In this document: in pieces, positions 24,101 through 36,024 of the stretch
Position numbering within the stretch: the first letter of the stretch is position 1
How the letters are laid out: the number at the start of each line of letters is the position of its first letter
Source of the DNA: Sphagnum magellanicum
Lineage: Eukaryota; Streptophyta; Sphagnopsida; Sphagnales; Sphagnaceae
Direction of reading: 5' to 3'
DNA: 64,000 nt
Assembly: GCA_021904315.1 (NCBI GenBank)
Contig: CM038913.1
Span: 7,563,958-7,627,957, forward strand
Made by a program: the position numbers and the translations under genes
Notes under the pieces: model-generated
Told to the model about the DNA's origin: nothing
Databases searched by the model: none
The model's input: the letters and a program-made list of their open reading frames with translations, nothing else

Positions 24101-24753
24101 AGTCCATCCACCAAACTCCGTTATTCGCAAACTATGGACATCATCCACGATTTGACTCTTTGAACTTGAGTTTGGCAAAGAATCTGGCTGCGCAAGATCT
24201 GGTCACTAGACTTTTGGAAATCCACAGAGACATGAAGGCAAGGCTTGTAGAAGCTCAAGAGCGACAGAAGAGAAATGCAGACAAATCTCGAAAGCAAAAT
24301 CCGAACATCTCAGTTGGAGATAAAGTCTGGCTTTTACGTCGCAATTTGAAGATTCGCCGACCAAGTGACAAACTTGATTATCGTCGTCTTGGACCTTTTC
24401 GCGTGAGTAAGCAGGTCAACGAGGTAGCATACAGGTTGGGCCTGCCATCATCTATGAAAATTCATCCAGTGTTTCATGTTTCCTTGCTTGAACCGTATAG
24501 AGAATCGACTATTCCAGGACGGTTGCCAGCACCTCCGCCACCAATCGAGATCAACGGAAAAGAAGAATTTGAAGTTTCTAAGATCATCGACTCCCGCATC
24601 AATTGAAGGAGATTAGAATATCTTGTACATTGGCAGGGCTATGAAGTAAGCGAGTGAACTTGGGAACCGGCTGCTAATCTTGCTAACGCTCCCAAAATGA
24701 TCAAAAAAATTCATCGTCAATACCCGACAAAACCGAGTGCCAAAGATATTTGA
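21130..24753 (+). pseudogene. pol: pol of the gypsy element with chromodomain, five in-frame stops
   Basis: A single frame with TGA stops at 21526, 21649, 21760, 24604 and 24655. The longest open part is 21766-24606. Domains in order: aspartic protease, with the catalytic triplet altered (DSRA rather than DSGA, Arg codon at 21259); reverse transcriptase with YLDD at 22303-22314; RNase H (MDASDFALG, TDHKNLEYF); integrase zinc finger, second Cys replaced by Tyr at 23608-23610; integrase core with DFIVDLP, SDRGTQF and HPQTEGQTE carrying the DDE residues; a GPF motif (RRLGPF); and a chromodomain (YLVHWQGYEVS..TWEP) at about 24,610-24,680. The element cannot make a working polyprotein. Confidence 0.9.
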
Positions 24754-24950
24754 ATCCAACACGTCTGGATCAACACCAGCACCAAATCAGGCTGTAACCA
24801 CGGACTTCTTGTAATAGATTTTTGTTTCTGTTTTTGATAAGATAAACCCTAATCTTCTCTAGACTTCAAATGCTCACAAAATTCATTCAAACCGAAACTG
24901 CTATTCCAGTAAAACCAAAAAAGAAAAAAGAAAGAAAAAAAGGGGGGGTT

Positions 24951-25278
24951 TGTAGTTCGTGACCTTTGCTGCTGTTGATTGCAACTTGTGAGTGGCAAGG
25001 AGGGACTGGCAACTACAGAATTCTTCCCCCACCGTGATAATCGACCAAGAAAACAAAACCCACCAAAAAAAAAAAAACAAACAAAATTGAATTTTTTTTT
25101 TTTCTAAAACGACAACAGGAAATGGCGAGATGGGTAAGATAAAGCGGAGGAAAGATAAAGCGGAGGAGAAGGTAGCCGCAATGAGGAGGAGGAGGAGATC
25201 GAAATTCCCAAATTAAGAAATTCCTCAACTTACCCGAGCCCCCCCCCTTCTACAAAGCACACCACAGGGAACGGGCAG
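24951..25278. other. Gene-flank-like fragment right of the gypsy element
   Basis: More GC-rich than the spacer beyond. On the minus strand it has CT-rich stretches, a 15-16 bp duplication of CCTCCGCTTTATCTT, and (CTC)n, like a plant 5' UTR or promoter. Its position and strand would fit the upstream part of the captured kelch gene, split off by the gypsy insertion. That link is inference; no coding match was found. Confidence 0.35.
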
Positions 25279-25334
25279 TGATTGGAAGAATTTCCAGGAA
25301 CTGCCCAGACAGACAAACAGACACCACTGTTGTT
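25279..25334. repeat. 57-bp direct repeat, right copy
   Basis: Matches 19,214-19,270 over its length except for a few substitutions and a one-base gap. Similarity stops abruptly at the final GTTGTT, where AT-rich spacer begins. Confidence 0.85.
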
Positions 25335-28209
25335 TTAATATATAAGATACCAAAATTCATATTATGGTTTAACATTGTATGCTTACACAAAATTGAAAAA
25401 CACCACAAAGTAATGGAAAACATTCAATAACAACAAAAAACAATATAAAATGTCACCAAAAGGCATGAACATCACAAAACACTATCAAGCATCGAAAAAC
25501 TATGTATAACAATAAAGAACATTGGAGAATAACAAAAGGCACAAAACATTAAGAAAAAAAAAACAAATAAATAAACACAATGTTAGCACAAAACAAAACG
25601 TAAAGAACAATGACAAAGTAAAATGACAAATAAAGTGGGATTCACAATTAAAGTTGTGACCTTTTTATTTAATGTAATTGTCACCTTTAACAAGTTTGCC
25701 CTAATTTACAATCACCTTATACCTTAACCTAACCCTTCAACCTAAGGTTGTCACCATGTTTGTGTATCCATCACAATGCAACGAATGCATCTAGACACAA
25801 ACACAGCCCTACGTCATATCATTATAAGGTCAACCTAGGTCAACTTAAGTCAAAGATCATCTTGGGTGTTTGGGGCATGTTTACGGGTGATTAAAAAGGA
25901 AGCAATTTTGGTCGCTATAAACCTTGTGGTGACTTAAATGTCTCTCAATTGCCACACAATTTTGGTCACCAAACAATTGGTCATTGAAAACTTTCAATTA
26001 GCTTATGTATGGTGATTGAAACCCATTTTCAATGGCCATATATAAGGTGATTGAAAATTTTTAGTCACTAACTGTTTGATGATTAAAAGATTTTTTCAGT
26101 CACCAAAAAGTGCATTATTTTGTCATTGGTGATTGAATTTTTAGTTGCTTTTGATCTTCACACATAGACATTGATGAGAGCCCTCCAAAAATATATTACA
26201 TGTTGCCTTTCCAAATTCAATCATTAGTGACCGAAATTTTTTGATCGTCATCCAACAATCAAGTTTTTTTGGATGGCAACCAAAACCCATTTTTGGGTTG
26301 CCATACATAAGGTGACCGAAACTCTTTTTGGGTTGCGAGTGATTGTAATTTTTTGTCACTAACAATTGAATTTTTTTATCACTATCGAATGTTATTTTCT
26401 ATAACTAACAACTAAATTTTTGGTTGCCCTTAATCGTTGCACATAGAGCTCGATAAAAAGCTTTCCAAAAGTATATTACAAGTCCCCTTTCCAAATTTAG
26501 TCGTTGGTGACCAAAAAATTTCAATCAATATTGACCAATCAAGTTTTCTTGGATGGCGACCAAAAACCATTTTTAGTCACCATACATAAGGTGATTGAAA
26601 ACAACAATTTGGCAAAGCGAACCCCATTTCGATTGTTAGTGACTTTAGTTTCTGTTGTAGGTGATTGATTTTTTATCACCAAAAGTAATGTTCATTGAGA
26701 GGTTTCCAAAAACATATTACATGCCAAAAGATTTCGATCACCAATTTTCGATCGCAATAGTTGGTGATTGAATTATTTCCATCCACCCAAAAAAGCAAAT
26801 TGTCAAAAAAATTTAAGTTGTCCACTCAAGAGTGGCCATTGATTGTTGCCCAATAAATTTTGGTTAGTGCATGAATTTTTTGGGCAATGCCCAAAAAATT
26901 TGGTTGCACACTTTTGGTTACCACAGTCGACGACACAAATTTTTCAATCACCCAATCTAGTCACACAAAATTTAGGTTTTCGATCACCTAAATTGGCATA
27001 TGAAACTGGGCATTGACCAAAATGTTTTGGGCAATGACAAAAAAATTTAGTCGTTGGATCAATGGCCACTTTGATCGAATGACTAAAATTTTTTGGGCAT
27101 TTGTACAAAAAAATTAGGTGGACTGAAAAAATTCAATTGCTGATTGTGGCAATCAAAAAAATTCAATTGTTCAATTCAATGACAAGAAAGTTGAAAAATT
27201 GGTCGCTAATCTTGTGATGATCAAATCCATTTTTTGTCACCATACATAACAAGGGCAACCTAAATGTAATTAGTTTTTTTTGTGTGTTAGTCTTGACGAA
27301 TGTGACAAACATAGAAAAGATGGACACCAATGCGATGCTTGATGCAAAATGACCAAATCACATTGGTTTTGACAACCTTGCTACAACCTACTTAGTATGG
27401 AGCCTAAAGTGAAATCCTTCTTAACTAGATCCTAACCTTGATAATCAAAATTGAATGCTACATTTGTTACTTATATAGGGTTGAAGGTTAGGGTTAATAT
27501 AAGTTACTTGGTTCTCAAGTCATAATTTTTTTCCTATTATGGAATTGTTGGCTTTTTTATTAGCTTATATTTATTGAAATTTTTAAAAAGAACTACCATG
27601 AAATTGAAGTTGATTTTCAATTTTTTAGAACCTATCCAACATTGGTCTACATTACTATTGTCCGATTCTAACCTTTTGAAATAAAACCTGACTAAATTGT
27701 TCTTCAATTTTATGGAACCTTTGAATTTGGTTCCAACTAGTTTTTATAATTTCATAGAACATCTTATTAAGTTTTGAACCTAAATTTTCATATTCATTAA
27801 CCTTTATTTTTTAGTTCTTCAAAAGATTTGAACTCAAACAAGGTTTAGTCAAGAAATTGAATCATGGTCCACTTATCAACCCAAGATTATAGAATGTGAG
27901 TAATATAATTCTACAACCAATAAAAAGTGATCCCTTAGTTCATAAGTAAATTGTAGTTGTCCAAAAAATAATATTCTATTATCAACACCATATATTGCAA
28001 TCACCATTTTTTCTTTGGAAGAGAGGATATACACATGTGTTCATCCTCTTTATATCATGTTATTCAATTCCTTAATTTTGCAATATTTTTTTAATATCTA
28101 TTTTGGGTCTTGTTAATGCTTCAAAAATGTGATAGAAATTCAAGTTTTGAACTTTTGTTTATCTAACTTTCCCTACATTACAATAGAATTTGGTTTTTCC
28201 TATGTTAAT
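25335..28209. other. AT-rich spacer with degenerate tandem repeats
   Basis: No gene seen. From about 25,850 to 27,290 the words GTGATTGAAA, GTGACCGAAA, TTTTTGG and CACCATACATAAGG recur in many variants, giving a low-complexity block. The clearest units are listed separately. Confidence 0.7.
26159..26760. repeat. 280-bp tandem repeat, two copies and a partial third
   Basis: The unit at about 26,159 (CACATAGAC..CTCCAAAAATATATTACA..TTTTGGATGGC..CACC/GCCATACATAAGGTGA) recurs at about 26,439 in the same order. A shortened copy of the CCAAAAACATATTACAT part lies near 26,705. The copies are strongly diverged. Confidence 0.7.
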
Positions 28210-29300
28210 AGGTCATGGTGTAACCAAAAAGAGAGGGTGACGAGACGAAACAACAAACCTGACTACCAGTATGAGCCTAAGTAGAGTTGTCTCCTTTCTG
28301 ATCTTCTGAAACAAACCACAATCTCTGACCCTTTCTCTCACTTCTCATCACAGAATATTCCTACATGCATTCACTGATCTTTGAACAGAAACAACTCATA
28401 CACTCGCAAATCGGCAGAACGGATAACCGAATTCAAAACTTACACCTTGCCTTTCGTGAGAATCTCCAGAGAGCACAAGCTTTCTGGCTCTAGTGTATTC
28501 ATCAAAGATCAAACACCTATTAAGGTATAACCTTTGAGGTCAGAGCTCTCGGTGCTCACTCAATCCATTGAGCCTCTAACCCGTTCCCCCACAGAATGCA
28601 GCAATGCAGCTTTCCTTCACTCTGCTTGACTAAAGACCTATGACTTGATTACCCTCGAGTCCAAAATGCATTCTAAAACACCTGACTTTAAACAATCGAT
28701 ATCAAGCTGGCTAGTGCCACTCAAAGAGACTGACTTTCATGCAAAATGATCAACAGCACTGTTGGTCTCAAATCCTTTTTTCATTCTCACTCGATACACT
28801 CACTCTATCCACCGTCAAGATTCCCCCCTGGGTCTTTGGTACTCACTCAGACCACAACCGACAACACAAATGCAAGGCATTGCAACCCAAGCCCCTCATC
28901 CTTGATACTCACTCTCCTCAATATGCACCCCCATTCTAAGGCTCGGATCACTCAAGTCATCATCATACCTCGGCACCAACCTTTCATAAGTGCCTTTACA
29001 AAACTACCTGGCCAAGTTGTTGGCGCAGCGGAAAAAATTCAACAACCAGCCAAGTTCCTTTCAAAACAGACATCCACCCCTATTTATCCCCTTCTCTGTC
29101 TGTCTACCACCTTTTTCCCTTCCCCTCCCTTGTTCCTTCCACCTCCCCTCATCAATATAGCTCCATTCCTTACCATCATTCGCGCCGCCTCTTTCCTGCA
29201 CTCCATAACACCCCGACCAAGAGAAAAGCCTCCCCATACATTGTCTATAACAATAATGGAGAGATTCCAGCTGTAAAAATGACGGCTAATAAAACAAAAA
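28210..29300. other. GC-enriched island of unknown nature
   Basis: Clearly richer in C and CTC/CAC words than its flanks. The plus frame 28,746-29,276 (176 codons) is Pro/Ser/Leu/His-rich without family features and is probably not a protein. Repeated ACTCACTC phrases and the abrupt edges suggest an LTR or another transposon piece. No second copy lies in this window. Confidence 0.4.
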
Positions 29301-29374
29301 ACAAACCTCAAAAACATGTTGTGTTCACACTAGTGTGGTGACCTAGTGTTTGGTCACAATGGGTCATGACACTT

Positions 29375-29401
29375 GTGAGGTAAATCATCCATTTACCTCA
29401 C
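29375..29401. repeat. 11-bp perfect hairpin
   Basis: GTGAGGTAAAT and ATTTACCTCAC pair exactly around CATCC. Outside it, GTTCACA near 29,331 and TGTGAAC near 29,409 are also complementary, so the hairpin may be the centre of a small foldback element of about 90 bp. Confidence 0.75.
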
Positions 29402-29439
29402 ACATGTGTTGTGAACCATGGCCAATTGACGAAGGAAAG

Positions 29440-32400
29440 ATCACATTTTCTTGTAACAATTATACAATTTTTGTATTATTATAGCTTTAATTCACTCCAA
29501 TCAAAATTGAACAAAATTAGTTTTCAACATATAATAATTTAATTTTGATGCTACATAAAAAATACCATAAGTACATCTAATATTCAACGTTAATTAAATT
29601 TTGAATGAAAAGGGGTTGTTGAAAAATAAAATCTTGAACTTACATTGATAAATTTTCAAGGAAATGAACTGAAGACCTCCCCAAATCTGTCACACATTTC
29701 TCTTGTCCTAATGTGAAGAGCTAAGGGTTTAGGTACCATTCCTATTCAATTAATTATTTATTAAAAACATCAAATAGAATATCATCAAAAGTAGCTTAGA
29801 AAATTATTTTCTAACAAGGATCCTAAATATGTTTCAAACTTGTGTTCCTAACAAAAAAATTGAGAATTTTTTATAAAAAAAAAATTGTTACATTCTTTAA
29901 AAAATTAAAAAAAATTATTGATTAATATCATCAAAATAAAAATATTTTTGACATCATTGAAGTTTCAATTTCTATATAACTTGGTAAATTTACTCATTAA
30001 AAAATTATAATGAAAATCCTTACTTACGTGTTTCTTAAATTTTTAATTTTTTTGATGGGATCCCCAACCTTAATTATCATTAAACAGTGACTACCGTAGT
30101 ACTTGGGCGGCTTCAGCATTAATTATATTATTTTCATTTTTGTCGAAATGTTTAAAAAAAAACAAATCTTTATGTCAAAAGAGATGGAAATTCAATCAAG
30201 GTAACTATATTCGAACCCACGCCTTGCACATTGAATTCAAGATAATTTTGATCAATCTAATAAAAAATACATGTAGTTTATGAAAAAAATTGTGATTATA
30301 TTGTATTTAGTCATTATATGTTGAAATTTCAAAATAAAAAAATGTAGTGCCAAATTAGAAACTTCAAATTATATTAATTATATTGCACTACTATGCTAAA
30401 GCCGCCAAGATATTATGGTATCCTAGGTGTGATGTAACATTTTTACAAAATGTTGCCACAATTGGTGACCTATGAAATGGCTAAGTTTAGATGTGGCTAA
30501 TTTAATTATCTTTATATTTTTAAAAGGTGAACTTTTTTGTTAAAATCACAAAAATTACCAAAATAAATAATATGAAATGGGTCCAAGAAAATGAACATGC
30601 AACAATTCTAATAATATCACCCAAGGATAATTTTGCTTTTTAGGTCTTTTACAAGTCATGATTATCAAATTCAACATTTTAAAGAGATATATTGTTGAGG
30701 AATAGATTCAAATTCCAATTTTTGAGATGAAGATATTTGCCTTGAGAGGAAAAAAGAAAAAAACACAAATACATGACTAGTTTATTGCAAGATGCAATGG
30801 TAACATTAAACATGTTACAAGCAATGTGAAAAGACAAATTGAAATAAACTATCAAATTTGAAACATGGTCTTCATATTGGAATGCCTAATATTGTAACCA
30901 TTTAGATATATTGTGCATCTCCAAGTACACAACATAAGTGGATCTATTAATTATAATATTCCTTACATGTTGAAAATTTCAAAATAAAAAATCTAATACT
31001 CAAATCTAAAATTTAAAAATATGTTAATTATTCAACTTGAAACTAATTGAATTTGAATAGGGATTACGATAGTAGTTGTTGACTTTTATGATCCAAATAA
31101 CAAAGCAAAAGCCGCTCTAATTGACATACCTTGATGCATAAAAGTTTTTAAATCCATTGGGTTTCAAGTATCATGTTATGCATCTTGAAATGATATGTAC
31201 ATGTTTTTAGAATGCAAATTGATACACTAATCAAATTCGTAAGGTTGCCAAGTAATTCTTTGCATTAGGTTAGTTTCCTCATCATCTAAACACACCATTG
31301 AAAGATAATACAAATTTATCCTTGTGACAATCACACACGAGGACAACAAAACTAGTAAATAGAATATTGCAAGATGACCATTTGTTCATTTAGTGATAAA
31401 TTTAACCTCCACAAGTTGAATTCAAATTAATTTAAAATTTTTTGTTCAATTTATTTTACACTCAATGTGAATTGATGTTCCCTAAATTTTGATCAATGTT
31501 GGGTGGGGATATTGATCCTAATATATTAGTTGAACAAGTGTAAATGCAAAATTTCAAAAATAAAATAAAAATGGTCAAATTTAAGTATATATGTTTTTAT
31601 AAAAAAAAATCAAATTGGTTAAAGGTATAAAGGTTTCACCAAATTATCAATATTTGTGTAAGGGTAAAGGTAAATGTTGAACATTTACCTTAATTGTAGG
31701 ATAATGGTAATAATGAATATTTCATTATTTATCCCAGACATACCATGTAAACAAATGTCGGATAAAAAAACGTCTTCAAACACAAGAATGACACATTTCA
31801 AAGTGAAGAAAGATCATTATTTGTGCAATTGGCATTACAAAGAAGAACACACATGCAACTTCAAACATTCTATCAAAAACTTAATAAAAAAAAAGAAAAT
31901 CAATAGCATTAAAAAAATCAAAAGCATTTTTATAACAAATTATGCAAAGTATGTTCGAAATAGTTATCAATTGGGTAGAGTAATTAAAAAGGTGGTTAAA
32001 GGTATACTTCAACTATATACTTGCCTCATAAAATACATGTAGAATAAGTTTGAAATATTTATCAATCAAATAGGGTAATTAAAAAAATACCTATTAAAAA
32101 AATACCAACCATATAAAATATGTATGTATCCTTTTATATAGCCATGGGCATACCAATATAAAACATTTACATTGTTAAATGCTGATTTTGACTTCCAAAA
32201 AACAAGTATATTGTGTTGAATTGATTCTTTTACACGCCATTTGTTCTTGTTATTCTTCAATACATGAATTTGTTTTCTTGATTTCATTAAAGATGTAGAT
32301 TTCAAATTTGGGTTGTATTCTAAGATTGCCTAAAATGTTTGTTATCATTCATTTGTTACATGTGTGAATAGTATCTTTAAATTGTAAATTGTGATGAAGA

Positions 32401-34020
32401 TAGGTGTGGATGATATTGTGTATGATAAGTTTTATGATGTGTATTAAGGATAACAATAAATCAAATCCCATTATTTTATTGTTCACAATTTTGAATGTAG
32501 GGAAAAAAATTAAAATTCAATTACCTACTTGGGCATAACATCACATTGTCTAGTTTATTTATTGAATTTTTACAACAAAAATTGTAAACATTTATGTAGA
32601 GACATTATAAGAAACTTCATCTAAAAGATGAATGATTAGAAATAATGTTGGGAAGGTATAATGATTTTTCATACCTTTAGAATGATGGTGTTTTTTTTGA
32701 CTTCTTTCTTGAAAAACTTTCCATGTAACCATTACATATGATTAATGTTTAAAAAACACCATAAAAATAAAGGTTTAATTATTTTTGTACAATTGAAATT
32801 TCAACAAGTTGAAATGATATTTTTCTCTTTCATTTTATTATATTTTTTGAAGTCAACAATTAATCAAAAGAAAAAGGCCTATTTTGACATAATTTCTATT
32901 AAACCTTATGTTTCAATGACAATCATTCATCGGAATTGGTTTAAGTGGAATAGCTTTGGGTTCCATAAGTCATAAGTCCCTTCAAGTTGCATGCAATGTC
33001 ATTGAATATTTTTATTCAAATGGAATTTTATTTTTACAAAAATCAATTCATTAAAGACCTATAGATAAAATCCACCATACACAAAAGGATTCATGAGTGT
33101 GTGCTTATGTGTTGTGTTAAAAAAAATTAGAGAACAATAGATTGAAACAACGCTTGGGATGAATGCCTTACAAAAGATAACAGTAACACCACAAAGAGAG
33201 ATACAACTCACCTTTAGACTAATGTTGCCAACATTGTTTTTTTGGACATTTTTAATAGGGTGTCCTTAGTAACTTTTAGGTTTGAGAAATGGATATTTGG
33301 TTTGGGGGACGTCCTGTCTAGGTTTGGGGGCATGTCTATTTCAAAAGGAAATGGGAATCTTTCTTTGCTCTTTCATTGGTGTATAGGTAAGTCCAAACCT
33401 AAAACCAAGGCACAAAAAAATTTAATAATGAAAAATATGGGTTTAAGAAAACAATTACTCAAGAATGGGAATATCCCTCATATTAACTCCACACTAAACA
33501 TGATCCAATTATCTATGGTAATGCATTTTTGAAATCAACCATTGAGCAATTGACAATACTTTTGGGTTTATTGAACTTTCCAAGGACAATGAAAACATCA
33601 CCAAAGACTTATACAAATGTAGTGTTTTTTTTTTTTTTTTTTAACCATTTTTGTATGTCAAAATTTTGGCTAAATTTAAACCCCAAATATTTAGCAAAAT
33701 TAGTCAAATTTACACCAGGAAAATAAAAAAATTCCAAAATTTTCCTAATTTCTTTGTCGGAAAATGGAAAGAAATTTCCTGAAAAAAAAGACATTCATGT
33801 ACAAATGGTGATAAAACAGCAAAAAGGCCTTCTAAAACCCACCTCCAAAAGGATGCAATCAAACTTGGGAAGAAGTTGACTCATAATTTGCTTGCAAGGA
33901 AATTCCCCATCTTTGAAATTCTTGAGGAGATTTCTTTTCCAATATCCTTAGTTTCATTCTCACAAATAGATATATACACTAAAGATTTGAAGTGAAATCA
34001 TAAAAGACATGCAAATGAGT
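29440..34020. other. AT-rich spacer, no gene seen
   Basis: Low-GC sequence with many poly-A/T runs (T18 near 33,627). The plus frame at 31,674-32,042 is Lys/Ile/Asn-rich and made largely of AT-rich sequence. It matches nothing I recognise. A short tandem duplication with a 97-bp period spans about 31,949-32,140. Confidence 0.7.
30090..30423. mobile_element. MITE-like element with about 30-bp terminal inverted repeats
   Basis: CTTGGGCGGCTTCAGCAT at 30,102-30,119 is matched in reverse complement by CTTGGCGGCTTTAGCAT at 30,393-30,409; weaker complementarity continues outwards over TACC..TA. The interior is non-coding and AT-rich. Part of it, including ATGTTGAAATTTCAAAATAA, is repeated near 30,965. 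No target duplication was established. Confidence 0.5.
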
Positions 34021-34084
34021 GAGTGAATGTGATTGCTATTCAATTGCATGATGTGTTGTTAGTCATGTTTCTACTTCAAGTCAT

Positions 34085-34462
34085 TTCATGCAATACCCAG
34101 GTCAAAAAATTTCTATTTCGAGTTGTATTATGCAAGACCCAAGTCAAGAAATTTGGACTTCAACTTGTTTCATGCAATACCCAAGTCAACAAATTTCTAT
34201 TTCAAATTGTACAATGCAAGACCCAAGTCATGAAATTTGGACTTCCGACTTGTTTCATGCAATACCCAAGTCAACAAATTTCTCTTTGGTGGTGTATTAT
34301 GCAAAACCCAAAGTCAAGAAATTTGGACTTCAAGTTGTTTCATGCAATACCCAAGTCAACAAATTTCCAACTTCAAATTATTTCATGCAACATCTACAAG
34401 GACCAAGAAATTTTTACATTAAGCCCATTTCCTGCAATACCCAAGTCGACAAATTTCTTGCA
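34085..34462. repeat. 43-bp minisatellite in alternating pairs (86-bp higher-order unit)
   Basis: About nine units start with ATGCAA near 34,088, 34,131, 34,174, 34,215, 34,257, 34,300, 34,343, 34,386 and 34,430. Type A has ATGCAATACCCAAGTCAACA and AAATTTCTATTTC. Type B has ATGCAAGACCCAAGTCAAGA and AAATTTGGACTTC. The two types alternate A-B-A-B until the last units, so the array grew by an 86-bp dimer. The plus frame 34,023-34,676 runs through it, but 43 is not a multiple of three and the peptide changes frame of repeat at each unit. Confidence 0.88.
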
Positions 34463-34767
34463 AAATCTTCTTGCAAGTGATCATGCCATGTGCATTGCAG
34501 CAAAAGGAGGTAGTGGAGGAGAAGGAGAAGGAGAAGGAGGCTTGGAGAAACATCATTGCACTCAAATTGGTGCCAAAAACCATACAAATCCTTCCATGAT
34601 CATGATGGTTGCTGAGGAGCTTGGTTCATATACCCTCACAGATTTCTGGGTTTGTAGATTTGTGTGTTGTGTGTGAGAGATGAGAGAGAGAGAGAACTGT
34701 GGATGTTCAACTGTTCTTTGAGACAGAGAGTTGAGAGAAATCTTTCTGGATTTGTGGAATGTTCAGA

Positions 34768-34770
34768 TGT

Positions 34771-34826
<56 letters not shown>
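34768..34826. repeat. Compound (GT)n(GA)n microsatellite
   Basis: About 14 GT units run directly into about 15 GA units. A shorter GA run lies at 34,681-34,694. Confidence 0.95.
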
Positions 34827-34828
<2 letters not shown>

Positions 34829-34879
34829 TTGGATTTGTGGATTAGTGTTGTTGCCATGGACATTCTTCAAGAAATGTAA

Positions 34880-36024
34880 AGGAGAGAACAAAACTGTTTG
34901 CATGTCTGCAATCAAACCCAGTTAAAAAAATTGCTGGATACAACAACCCCAATACAAACAGTGTCTTTTGAAGGAGAAATTTTCTACAGATGCTAAACAA
35001 AGCCCAAACAGATTTTGAGCTCCTGGAAAAGACCCATGTACGGGACAGTAGCAGCAGTGCCTCAGCAGGGTTGATGAATGATGCTGATCCTTAGAAACAG
35101 GCTGGAGCATTTTGCATTTTGTCAGATCATCATAATCATCATCATCATCATCACCACCATCACCATTGTAGCAACAAGGATTTGTGGAACAAGGGTTTGT
35201 TGCTCTTGATGCATGTTGTAACTCCATTATAGATTATCTATCGACGACAACAGCAGCAGCAGCAGCAGCATGGAGCTTTCAAGTTTCCACTTACAAAAGA
35301 CGATTTACAGAAACAGTTGGGTGTTGGATTGTTGAACTCTGTCTCGTCGTCATAGTGCTACACACATACATACATTCATGAAGAAGAACAAGAAGAACCA
35401 GAAACACCATGAAGAACAAGAAGAAGAAGATGATAATGATCTAGAGAGAACCAGAAACACCCAAGAACACTGGGAAGAAGAAAGACAACAAAACCCAAAT
35501 GAAATTTTCCATCCTCGTCGTGAGGAAAGAAAGGGTTGCCATGGATTTCACATGCAACAAGATGCCGCCGCCGTCGCCGCCGATGATGATGATGATGATG
35601 ATGATCTTGAGACATCCATGATGTCCCTCGACCATGTTCGGATGGTCTGTTATAAGTCTAATCACAAGACGCCGCTGCTGTAGATTGGGTGGGTTTGTCC
35701 GTTGTTGTTTTGCCAATTGCAGCAGCAGCAGCAGCAGCAGCATGCTCTTCTCCTCTTCTTTGGCTGCTGCTTGGGTATTTCTTGAGCTCCAGTTCACGGA
35801 CTGTAGGCAAAGATCATCATCATATTAAGAAGCTTGTTGTTGTTGCTCTTCTTCTTCTTCTTGATGTTGTACGTGATGGGTCTTGCGTTGGAATCAGTTA
35901 CGGAGTAATTCCAAGTTGAGGAAGTCCTGAACATCTGAGCCAGGGCAAGCTGCTGCTGCTGCTTCTTCTCTTTCTTCTTCTTTTCCTTGGGTTGTGCGAT
36001 TTGGATCAGAAGCAAAAAGCATTC
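34880..36024 (+). promoter_or_regulatory. Probable promoter and 5' leader of the WRC-type gene
   Basis: Triplet-repeat-rich sequence: ATC near 35,130, CAG near 35,250 and 35,718, GATGAT near 35,583, and CTTCTTCTT before 36,000. Pyrimidine-rich sequence just before the start at 36,025 is typical of plant leaders. Open frames on both strands are low-complexity artefacts. No leader intron could be assigned. Confidence 0.4.

Larger units (their letters stand above)
19732..24950 (+). mobile_element. Decayed Ty3/gypsy chromovirus-type LTR retrotransposon
   Basis: Contains gag, then protease, reverse transcriptase, RNase H, integrase and a C-terminal chromodomain, the order of plant chromoviruses. 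The left region starts TGTCACGGACGTGACGG at 19,732, with LTR-like character. A polypurine tract (A7G7, about 24,935-24,948) follows pol. No matching right LTR and no clear initiator-tRNA primer site were found, so the LTR pair is lost or too diverged, and both edges are approximate. Confidence 0.8.

Noticed and set aside
24951..25017. 67-bp segment bounded by TGTAGTT and AACTACA as a tiny LTR-like unit
   Set aside because: Too short, and no copy exists at the left of the gypsy element; the 7-bp inverted ends can arise by chance.
28746..29276. 176-codon open frame in the GC-rich island
   Set aside because: Pro/Ser/His-rich low-complexity translation without domains; overlapping frames are equally open.
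31674..32042. 122-codon plus-strand open frame
   Set aside because: Lys/Ile/Asn-rich product of AT-rich DNA, overlaps a tandem duplication, no recognisable family.
34085..34462. CRISPR-like array
   Set aside because: Whole units repeat with drift; there are no conserved repeats with unique spacers, and the genome is eukaryotic.
34023..34676. 217-codon open frame across the 43-bp array
   Set aside because: The repeat period is not a multiple of three and the peptide has no consistent repeat; the frame is open by chance of unit composition.
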